From: Planctomycetota bacterium | GTDB taxonomy: Bacteria > Planctomycetota > MHYJ01 > JACQXL01 | Assembly: GCA_016208805.1 (NCBI GenBank) | Contig: JACQXL010000179.1 | Span: forward strand, 1 to 11,444 | Reading direction: 5' to 3' | DNA: 11,444 bases | Shown here: piece after piece, positions 5,620 through 11,444 of the stretch | Numbering within the stretch: position 1 is the stretch's first letter | How the letters are laid out: the number at the start of each line of letters is the position of its first letter | The notes under the pieces: model-generated | What the model saw: only the letters and a program-made list of their open reading frames with translations | Databases searched by the model: none | Told to the model about the DNA's origin: nothing | Program-made: the position numbers and the translations under genes

Positions 5620-8166
5620 TTATTGCCCGACCTGAGTCGGTGTATCCACCCAGCCGGTGCCGTCGCCTAACTGGCCGTAGTTATTGATGCCCCAGGCCCA
5701 GAGCGAGCCGTCTACCTTGAGCGCAACCGTATAAGAATCGCCGCAGGAGACGGCCGACCAATTTGTCTCAGAGCCAACCTGGGCGGGGGAGTTGCGGTCT
5801 GATGTTGAGCCATCGCCTAATTGGCCGGAGCCGTTGGCGCCCCAAGTCCAGAGCGAGCCGTCCGACCTGACGGCCGCATTATGTCCGGCGCCGGCAGATA
5901 TCGCAGTCCAGACGGTTCCGGTCATAATCCGGGCTGGTATATTAGTGTCACTGGTATTCCCATTCCCGAGTTGGCCGGAGCCGTTGGCGCCCCAGGTCCA
6001 CATAGAACCGTCCGATTTGAGTGCGACCGAATGAGCACCGCCGGCCGCCACCGCGGTCCAGGTCAGCACCGATGCGACAGGGACCGGACTGCTGCGCCTG
6101 TACTCAAATGTGCCTTTGCCCAACTGGCCGAACTCGTTATAGCCCCAGGCCCAGAGCGTCCCGTCCGCTTTAATAGCCAGATTGTGATAGAAGCCGCCGG
6201 CAATGGCCGTCCAGGTGGTGCAAGCACTGTTCTCCTGCACCGGTGTATCTTTATCCGCGGTGGTCGCATCGCCCAACTGGCCGTAATAGTTATAGCCCCA
6301 TGCCCAGAGGGTCCCATCGCTTTTTAAGGCCATAGAATGGCGCTCGCCGGCCGCAATCGCGGTAAACGTAATCCCGCTCATAATCTGGAACGGTGATTTC
6401 TTGCCGGTATTGGTGGCGTCGCCCAACTGTCCGTTCTCATTATTACCCCAGAGCCATAATGACTTATCGGCCTTCAGGACCAACGTATGCCAGTATCCGG
6501 CGCAGACCGTGGCCACATTCAACTGGGCAATCGCGCAGACCGGCTGGTTCCGGTTCAGGAGGGTTCCATCACCCAACTGTCCGTAATAGTTATAGCCCCA
6601 GGCCCAGAGTGAGTTATTATCTCTGATGGCCAGAGCGTGACTGCCACCGGCGCTGATGGCCGTCCAGACCACGCCCGGCTGAATCTGGGTCGGTATCAAT
6701 TTGATGGCGGTGACGCCGGTGCCGAGTTGTCCGTCGCTGTTCACGCCCCATGTCCAGGTGGTCTGGTCGGATTTGACGGCGATGGTATGGTCGGCTCCGG
6801 CGGCCACATCTACCCAGTTGTTGTCGGATGAAATCTGGGCAGGCGTATTCTTGGTAACGTTCGTGCCGTCGCCCAACTGACCTTGTGCGTTGTTGCCCCA
6901 GCCGTAGAGCGAGCCGTCCGCTTTAATCGCCACGGCATAATTGGAGCCGGCCGAGATATTGGTCCAGGTCGTCCCGGGTTGAACCTCGGTCGGGACGGGT
7001 CGGTTGGCATAACTGCCGATGCCTAATTGCCCCTGTGCATTATTGCCCCATGCCCAGAGCGAGCCGTCTGATTTGATAGCCAATGTATAGTCCTGCCCGG
7101 CCGCGATAGTGGTCCAGGTCGTCCCGGGCGCAATCTGGGTGGGGGACTCTTTGTTGGTCGTGGTGCCGTCGCCTAATTGGCCTGAAGCATTATCGCCCCA
7201 GGCCCAGAGGGTGCCGTCCGACTTAATCGCGACCGTATGCCCGTTCCCGCCCGCAATGGCCGCCCAGGTCGTCCCTGGCGCAATCTGGGTGGGGGACTCT
7301 TTGTTGGTCGTGGTGCCGTCGCCTAACTGACCGGTAGTATTGGCGCCCCAGGTCCAGAGCGAGCCATCTAACTTAATGGCAATGGTGTGGTTGGCGCCGG
7401 CCGCGATGGCCGACCAAACAGCGCCGGATAGAACTTGGACCGGGCTGTTAGTATCGCTATAAGAGCCGACGCCGAGTTGTCCGACGTTATTCCGGCCCCA
7501 GACCCACATAGAACCGTCTGATTTTATGGCGGCGCTGTGGGAACCGCCGGCCGCCACCGATGTCCAGACCGTGCCGGTAACAATCTGACCCGGCGTGTTA
7601 CGGTCAATATTTGTGCTATCGCCTAACTGCCCGTATTTATTCTTGCCCCAGGTCTGGAGCGAGTTATCGCTTTTGATACTGATGGTATGCGATGCGCCGG
7701 CGGCAATCTTGTGGCGTCCGGCGATGGTCAGGCCAGGCGTCAGGGCCGATGCCTCTTCGGAATAACCGCTGTTGCCGGCCGAGTTGTAGGCGTAGATGCG
7801 GTAGTAATAGCCAGTGGCAGGCGTCAGGCCGGTATCAGCGTAGGAAGTCGCATCAGAGGTCAGAGTAGAAAGTAGCGAGTAGTCGGTAGCAGTGGTCTTG
7901 CGTTCTATCCGGAAGCCGTCTTCGTTATCGGAATTATCGGTCCAGAAGAGATTAATCCGGGCCGGGGAGACGGCTGCGGCAAAGAGGCCGGACGGTGTTG
8001 CCGGCACGGCCAGTAGCGAGACACTGCTGCCGGTGTCGGGCGTATCGTGATTGCGCCGTTGGCACAGCCCGCCTGATGCGATTATCACCATCCCGCACAT
8101 AATAAGTAATGTGCGGGACAGGCGCCGGACACAAAGAATAAATGCACCCTTTGTTGGTAATGGCAT
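5620..8166 (-). CDS. Secreted protein with a fibronectin type III domain and 14 RCC1-type propeller repeats
   Basis: An 848-residue protein. A basic N terminus and hydrophobic run (about residues 20-33, TLLIMCGMVIIASG) look like a signal sequence. The Cys at 35 lacks a good lipobox, since the residue before it is Leu. A fibronectin type III domain spans about 55-145 (INLFWTDNSDNEDGFRIERK to YYYRIYAYNSAG). From residue 154 there are 14 tandem repeats of 50-51 residues with consensus IAAGxxHTxAIKSDGSLWxWGxNxxGQLGDGT; the last is cut to 43 and ends the protein. Fourteen blades fit two seven-bladed RCC1 propellers. Such proteins usually bind partners at the cell surface or outside; no catalytic motif, anchor or sorting tail is seen. 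The start is supported by AAGGA at 8176-8180, seven bases before the ATG. Repeats 3 and 4 are nearly identical in DNA. Confidence 0.92.
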   Translation of the reverse strand: MPLPTKGAFILCVRRLSRTLLIMCGMVIIASGGLCQRRNHDTPDTGSSVSLLAVPATPSGLFAAAVSPARINLFWTDNSDNEDGFRIERKTTATDYSLLSTLTSDATSYADTGLTPATGYYYRIYAYNSAGNSGYSEEASALTPGLTIAGRHKIAAGASHTISIKSDNSLQTWGKNKYGQLGDSTNIDRNTPGQIVTGTVWTSVAAGGSHSAAIKSDGSMWVWGRNNVGQLGVGSYSDTNSPVQVLSGAVWSAIAAGANHTIAIKLDGSLWTWGANTTGQLGDGTTTNKESPTQIAPGTTWAAIAGGNGHTVAIKSDGTLWAWGDNASGQLGDGTTTNKESPTQIAPGTTWTTIAAGQDYTLAIKSDGSLWAWGNNAQGQLGIGSYANRPVPTEVQPGTTWTNISAGSNYAVAIKADGSLYGWGNNAQGQLGDGTNVTKNTPAQISSDNNWVDVAAGADHTIAVKSDQTTWTWGVNSDGQLGTGVTAIKLIPTQIQPGVVWTAISAGGSHALAIRDNNSLWAWGYNYYGQLGDGTLLNRNQPVCAIAQLNVATVCAGYWHTLVLKADKSLWLWGNNENGQLGDATNTGKKSPFQIMSGITFTAIAAGERHSMALKSDGTLWAWGYNYYGQLGDATTADKDTPVQENSACTTWTAIAGGFYHNLAIKADGTLWAWGYNEFGQLGKGTFEYRRSSPVPVASVLTWTAVAAGGAHSVALKSDGSMWTWGANGSGQLGNGNTSDTNIPARIMTGTVWTAISAGAGHNAAVRSDGSLWTWGANGSGQLGDGSTSDRNSPAQVGSETNWSAVSCGDSYTVALKVDGSLWAWGINNYGQLGDGTGWVDTPTQVGQ
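7114..7326 (-). repeat. Nearly identical DNA copies within RCC1 blades 2-4
   Basis: About 63 bases at 7114-7176 recur at 7264-7326, exactly 150 bases apart, with a single mismatch by eye. Both encode GDGTTTNKESPTQIAPGTTW. Other blades differ widely at the third codon position, so this pair points to a recent duplication or gene conversion of one 50-residue blade. Confidence 0.8.
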
Positions 8167-8175
8167 ATAAACATC

Positions 8176-8199
8176 CTTGTTATCCCGCTAAAGCGGGAT
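8176..8199 (-). promoter_or_regulatory. Leader hairpin and ribosome binding site of the RCC1 protein gene
   Basis: On the minus strand, a hairpin of ATCCCGCT with AGCGGGAT (8182-8189 and 8192-8199) lies directly before AAGGA (8176-8180), which is seven bases before the ATG at 8166. A stem so close to the ribosome binding site could affect initiation or mRNA stability. Read on the plus strand the hairpin is followed by TTTATT, but no plus-strand gene ends here, so a terminator call is not made. Confidence 0.55.
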
Positions 8200-8233
8200 T
8201 TTATTCTCAAGTTGACTGACTTTTAGCTTATTA

Positions 8234-8426
8234 CTGAACTCTTGCGAAACGCCCCCTCCTGTCATTGCGAGGAGTCCCGATTTATCGGGACGACGAAGCA
8301 ATCTCATCGCCGTCCCACTGGGACGGCGAGATTGCCACGCCCCGACACCATGCGGCATCGCATGGTCCGTCGGGGCTCGCAATGACACCTTTTGGGCGGC
8401 CTGTTTCCCATTTCGCAAGAGTTCAG
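8234..8426. repeat. Nested inverted-repeat element in the gap between the two large secreted-protein genes
   Basis: An outer perfect 16-bp inverted repeat, CTGAACTCTTGCGAAA (8234-8249) with TTTCGCAAGAGTTCAG (8411-8426), encloses an inner perfect 12-bp repeat, TGTCATTGCGAG (8260-8271) with CTCGCAATGACA (8376-8387). Inside are further hairpins: GTCCCGA with TCGGGAC (8274-8291), CGCCGTCCC with GGGACGGCG, and GCCCCGAC with GTCGGGGC enclosing ACCATGCG with CGCATGGT. The inner part matches a repeat type (TGTCATTGCGAGGAG, then GAAGCAATCTC, then GAGATTGCCACG) widespread in candidate-phylum and Chloroflexota genomes. No credible gene is present. Confidence 0.8.
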
Positions 8427-8457
8427 TTATTAACGGTGTAAGTACAACAAATCATAG

Positions 8458-8620
8458 GTATGTGTCCCGAATGGCACATAGTTAAGGGGTAAACATCCCC
8501 TTATTGTCATTCTGAGCGAAGCGAATCCCGATGAGATATCGGGACAAGCACAAATAGAGACCCTTCACTTTGTTCAGGGTGACATTTTGGGCTTAAGTAT
8601 GTGCCATTCGTATGTGTCCC
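8458..8620. repeat. Inverted-repeat element flanked by 11-bp direct repeats
   Basis: CGAATGGCACATAGTTAAG (8468-8486) pairs with CTTAAGTATGTGCCATTCG (8592-8610), 18 of 19 matching. Just outside, GTATGTGTCCC occurs in direct orientation at 8458-8468 and 8610-8620. Inverted termini with a flanking direct repeat are the layout of a miniature transposable element with target duplication. The interior contains the TCATTCTGAGCGAAGCGAA-type repeat at 8505-8584. No transposase is present. Confidence 0.65.
8505..8584. repeat. Second copy of the CTGAGCGAAGCGAA / GAAGGGTCT repeat family
   Basis: It is bounded by TGTCA at 8505 and TGACA ending at 8584, with an internal hairpin TCCCGAT/ATCGGGA (8526-8543). 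Its reverse complement contains TGTCACCCTGAACAAAGTGA followed by AGGGTCTC. This closely follows the core at 1299-1375, so the two are inverted copies of one dispersed family. Translation of this family on the minus strand gives the familiar spurious peptide HPEQSEGSL. Confidence 0.7.
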
Positions 8621-8627
8621 CCGATTA

Positions 8628-8816
8628 AACCTCAAGGTTTCAACCTGTAACCTCAAGGTTTCGACCTGAAACCTCAAGGTTTCGACCTGAAACCTCAAGG
8701 TTTCGACCCGTAACCTCAAGGTTTCGACCCGTAACCTCAAGGTTTCGACCTGTAACTTCAAGGTTTCAACCTGTAACCTGCAGTCTACGACCTGTAAACT
8801 GGAGTTTACGGCTTAT
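8628..8816. repeat. Tandem array of nine 21-bp units
   Basis: Nine consecutive 21-bp units with consensus AACCTCAAGGTTTCGACCTG plus one base; 9 x 21 fits the coordinates exactly. Units 1-7 differ by only a few substitutions, while units 8 and 9 have diverged. AACCT/AGGTT and GGTTTC/GAAACC can each form small stems. On the minus strand the period gives a heptapeptide VETLRFQ or VETLRLR in one frame, but that frame runs on into the flanking repeat and has no ribosome binding site. The array ends four bases beyond the stop of the glycine-rich C-terminal reading frame at 8821. Confidence 0.88.
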
Positions 8817-8820
8817 AATC

Positions 8821-9094
8821 CTACGGTGTTCCGCCGAAGTAATAGGTGGCGGCCGGGACCGGGTCAGGGCCGGTCTTGGCGTTGTATTTCAGGTATGTCC
8901 GCCCGCTGCCGCCGTTGCCGCCGGCATACTGCGCGCTCGTTCCACCAGCGCCACCATTAGCAGAGATACCATTTGCGTGTTGGTTGTCCACAGTATTTGT
9001 AATAATTACGATAGAGCCACCGGCGCCGCCGCCACCACCACCCGGAAAAGAGTAATTACTAATAGAAACCGAACTACCAGTTCGATGCCGACTG
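8821..9094 (-). pseudogene. Out-of-frame C-terminal part of the large glycine-rich surface protein
   Basis: In the frame ending at TAG 8821-8823, the minus strand encodes TGSSVSISNYSFPGGGGGG, then AGGSIVIITNTVDNQHANG and a further Gly/Ala-rich run ending KTGPDPVPAATYYFGGTP. This continues the glycine-rich style of the upstream frame, which instead degenerates into LVVRFLLVITLFRVVVAAAP before its stop at 9006. The two parts are joined by a single -1 shift in the region of about 9066-9110. It is either a real mutation or a sequencing error; the protein tail is probably this one. Confidence 0.75.
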
Positions 9095-11444
9095 AGCCAT
9101 AGGCGCCGCCACCACCACCACCACCTCTGGCTGAACTCTCTGAACTGTAACTACCGTAGACAGTCAGAGCAGCACCACCGCCACCACCAGCCGGGCCTTC
9201 AGTACCGGCTGAGCCAAAGGTAGGTGGTGTCGCGCCTTCAGCAAGGTACCCGCCGCCGCCACCACCGCCACCACCTGGATTTGGTGTCGCCAGTCCATCA
9301 CCAGTGCCACCTACACCGCCTGAAGGATATAACCCACCGCAATATGTCTCGCCAGCAGGCGCATTGGCATTATATGCAACGCCCGTTCCGCCGCGATGTC
9401 CTTTGCCGGATGCGGTGATATAGGCGGTGCGGTTGGCGATGGGCGAGCCGCCAGCCGTCCCGACCGCCACCGTGCCGATGGCCCTGAATGCCAGCACGCC
9501 GCCAGTGATGCCGTTCCAGCCGTCACAGGTGAGTGTTGCGTTCCAGTTGACAGTAACGTCGGTATAGTTGGGCACGCGCTGGAGGAGAACGAATTGTGTG
9601 CTGTCCAAGTTATTATCTTGGCTGTCTGTTTCACCGTAATATTTAGTTTTGTTCTCATGGAAGGTTATGACTGCGCCGGCGACTGATAGGACGCGCAGGA
9701 ATTCATAGTTGCCGATATTGGTTGACGAGACTGTGCCTTTGAGGGAAATTAGGATGACCTCGTCGCCAGCGGCAAAGGCGCCAGACGGTGGAGCAATTGT
9801 CAGTGTTGCGGTATTGGTTGTAAGCGAGGTTATCCGCGAACACCAGCCGTCTGCTACAGTGCGGGCGCCGGCAATGGCATCAACATTGATATTCTTCAAG
9901 GAATTGATGGTCACAGCGCCGTCAGCGCCGTTACCCTTATAACCGATGGTGGTAAAGGTCTGATTAACGCCATAGGTTGTCCCGTTGGCATTGGTTGCGA
10001 CAATCCTGAAGTGATAGGTGGTGCTCTCGGACAACCCGTTTATGGTCGCACTGACCGGCACGTAACTTGAACCCGCGCCAACATCCTGTGAATCGGTGGG
10101 GCTACCGTAAGATTCTGCCGAAGGGCCGTATTGAAAATAGGCATTAGTGCTAAATCCGTTGGGATTGACCGTGCCGTTCAAGGTGGCCGAAATAGTTGAT
10201 ATATTTGTGGCAATACCTGTATTAACAAGTGGCGCGTTCACCGCCGCAGTAGTAAACGTTCGGCTTAAACCATAGGAGGTGCCATCAATGTTAGTGGCGA
10301 CCAGCCGGTAGTAATAAGTATTATTCGGTTGTAATAACCCGTTTATCGTATCGCTAATCGGGATGAAGGCGCTGCCACTGCCCATATCTTTGGAAGCCAT
10401 CGTATTGCCATAACCGGTATCTAAGCCCCATTCAAAGTATGCGGAGGTGGCCAGCGAATTGGGATTTACCGTCGCGTTCAACGTGGCCGAAATAGAGTCT
10501 ACATCAGAAGCGCTACCGGCGATAATGGTAGGTGGTGATAGTGGCGCAGTGGTGAATGCCTGGTTGCCGCCATTATTCGTGCCAGTCGGATTATTCACCA
10601 CCAATCTAAAATAATAAATGGTGTTAGGGCTCAAACCGCTGATGGTCGCGGTTATCGGCAGGACATTCGTTCCGCTGCCCAGTGATTGGACGGCTGTGGT
10701 ACCTTCGGCAAAACTGATGGTCTGGCCATACTCAAAATAGCCGTAACTGGTGAAGCCATTGGGATTGACCGCGCCATTCAGGGTGGCCGAGGTTTTTGTG
10801 ATATCTGTCGCGGCATTAGTGGTTATCATCGGACCGGTTGTGCCGGTCCAGACCACCTGGTCAACCCAGGCACAATTTTGACCAGAGATACCCGGGTCGT
10901 CTACAAAATATCTCCATTTCAATGTATGTGCGCCACCGGTGGCAATCGTAAAACTAATAGCTGACCAACCGAGAGGCACACCAGCCACTGTGCTGGCGAT
11001 TCTGGCTTTTTCAACAGCATCTATATAGAATTCCAGTCTATCCCACAGGGCAAGTGGGTGCGCCTCACAATCAACATTCCACCAGAATGAAATGGTACCG
11101 GAACCGTTAACGGTCGTTTGTAACCATGATTCCTGGTTTAGATTCGGGCTACCACTCTTGGCGGCATCCACGCCATCGTTGGTAGTTGCGGTTTGGTAGA
11201 GCCAGTTAAAATCACCGCCGGTAGTCCAGGTCAGAGCAAAATTGTCAACTGCATCAGCCAGACTGCCTACGCCAGCAGTTGGCGCGGTGGTGAAACTCCA
11301 GTCGTCACCGGTCGTGGTGATGGCGCCCTGTCTGGAGTCAATCCGCCAGTAATAGGTCCCGTAAGGAAGCGTATCGGGTGTATAATTATTAACAGTAACA
11401 TTTGCTTGATAAGTCATTGAAAGCGCAGTTAGACCCATATAGAC
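9006..11444 (-). CDS. Large surface or secreted multidomain protein: lectin-like, fibronectin-like repeats, glycine-rich; partial
   Basis: The frame is open to the window edge (V-Y precedes the first Met at 11438), so the N terminus lies outside. Counting from that Met: residues 1-52 end a fibronectin-like domain (YGTYYWRIDSRQG to WSFTTAP). Residues 55-198 form a jelly-roll-like domain (SGTISFWWNVDCE, WDRLEFYIDAVEKARI, GGAHTLKWRYFVDDPG, AWVDQVVW), a type that often binds carbohydrate. Three repeats of about 98 residues follow (204-298, 303-397, 402-497) with SATLNGxVNPNGF, YFxYG and YYxRLVxxN. A beta-rich region (500-650) then leads to a Gly-rich tail with runs of up to nine glycines, reminiscent of ALK-type glycine-rich domains. 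No catalytic motif is seen. The last residues before 9006 are read out of frame. Confidence 0.85.
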   Translation of the reverse strand, partial: VYMGLTALSMTYQANVTVNNYTPDTLPYGTYYWRIDSRQGAITTTGDDWSFTTAPTAGVGSLADAVDNFALTWTTGGDFNWLYQTATTNDGVDAAKSGSPNLNQESWLQTTVNGSGTISFWWNVDCEAHPLALWDRLEFYIDAVEKARIASTVAGVPLGWSAISFTIATGGAHTLKWRYFVDDPGISGQNCAWVDQVVWTGTTGPMITTNAATDITKTSATLNGAVNPNGFTSYGYFEYGQTISFAEGTTAVQSLGSGTNVLPITATISGLSPNTIYYFRLVVNNPTGTNNGGNQAFTTAPLSPPTIIAGSASDVDSISATLNATVNPNSLATSAYFEWGLDTGYGNTMASKDMGSGSAFIPISDTINGLLQPNNTYYYRLVATNIDGTSYGLSRTFTTAAVNAPLVNTGIATNISTISATLNGTVNPNGFSTNAYFQYGPSAESYGSPTDSQDVGAGSSYVPVSATINGLSESTTYHFRIVATNANGTTYGVNQTFTTIGYKGNGADGAVTINSLKNINVDAIAGARTVADGWCSRITSLTTNTATLTIAPPSGAFAAGDEVILISLKGTVSSTNIGNYEFLRVLSVAGAVITFHENKTKYYGETDSQDNNLDSTQFVLLQRVPNYTDVTVNWNATLTCDGWNGITGGVLAFRAIGTVAVGTAGGSPIANRTAYITASGKGHRGGTGVAYNANAPAGETYCGGLYPSGGVGGTGDGLATPNPGGGGGGGGGYLAEGATPPTFGSAGTEGPAGGGGGAALTVYGSYSSESSARGGGGGGGAYGSVGIELVVRFLLVITLFRVVVAAAPVALS

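Noticed and set aside
5821..6327. Plus-strand frames of 60-168 codons opposite the RCC1 gene
   Set aside because: They mirror the 150-bp RCC1 repeats on the other strand; their periodicity and composition are explained by the real gene.
8140..8166. Lipoprotein signal in the RCC1 protein (Cys35)
   Set aside because: The residues before the Cys are Gly-Gly-Leu, which does not fit a lipobox needing a small residue at -1; a plain signal sequence is the safer call.
8188..8418. Minus-strand frame of 76 codons in the gap
   Set aside because: It lies entirely within the nested inverted-repeat element and its composition follows the hairpins; no family resemblance.
8507..8761. Minus-strand reading frame of 84 codons with VETLRLR/VETLRFQ heptads, possibly a coiled-coil protein
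   Set aside because: The heptads are the tandem 21-bp array read in one frame. The rest reads through the dispersed repeat and gives the well-known artefact CHPEQSEGSL. No ribosome binding site is visible.
8628..8816. CRISPR array
   Set aside because: The 21-bp units are directly adjacent with no unique spacers, and no cas genes are present.

Overview
The window looks like chromosomal DNA from an uncultured anaerobic bacterium. It combines a biotin-dependent sodium-pumping decarboxylase operon, very large secreted beta-repeat proteins, and gaps packed with palindromic repeats. That mix is typical of metagenome-derived Planctomycetota, Omnitrophota or similar candidate lineages. This placement is inference; no rRNA or tRNA gene is present to settle it.

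Left part, plus strand (1-3020): a sodium-translocating acyl-CoA decarboxylase operon, most like glutaconyl-CoA decarboxylase. In order it holds the carboxyltransferase alpha subunit (5' end outside the window), a 70-residue linkerless biotin carrier, a 45-residue single-span gamma-like subunit, and the multi-span beta subunit that moves Na+. Together they would decarboxylate an acyl-CoA through biotin and use the energy to export sodium.

Middle, plus strand (3085-4651): queC (7-cyano-7-deazaguanine synthase) and a fold-type IV PLP aminotransferase or lyase. Short palindromes built on ACCACAGAT or ACGCAGAT separate them from the pump genes and from each other. The queC stop codon lies inside one of these.

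Convergent point (4652-4842): the gap is almost filled by an element of about 170 bases whose arms nest and abut to form a predicted multi-helix junction. Next, on the minus strand (4843-5481), is a phosphoribosyltransferase-like protein with a degenerate PRPP loop. Its 5' end is embedded in another inverted-repeat element.

Right part, minus strand (5620-11444): two large, probably exported proteins. The first has a signal sequence, one fibronectin type III domain and 14 RCC1-type repeats, enough for two seven-bladed propellers. The second is incomplete at the window edge. It carries a lectin-like domain, three fibronectin-like repeats of about 98 residues and a glycine-rich C-terminal region broken by a frameshift. 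The 654 bases between them (8167-8820) hold no convincing gene. They contain nested inverted repeats, an inverted-repeat element flanked by 11-bp direct repeats, and nine 21-bp tandem repeats.
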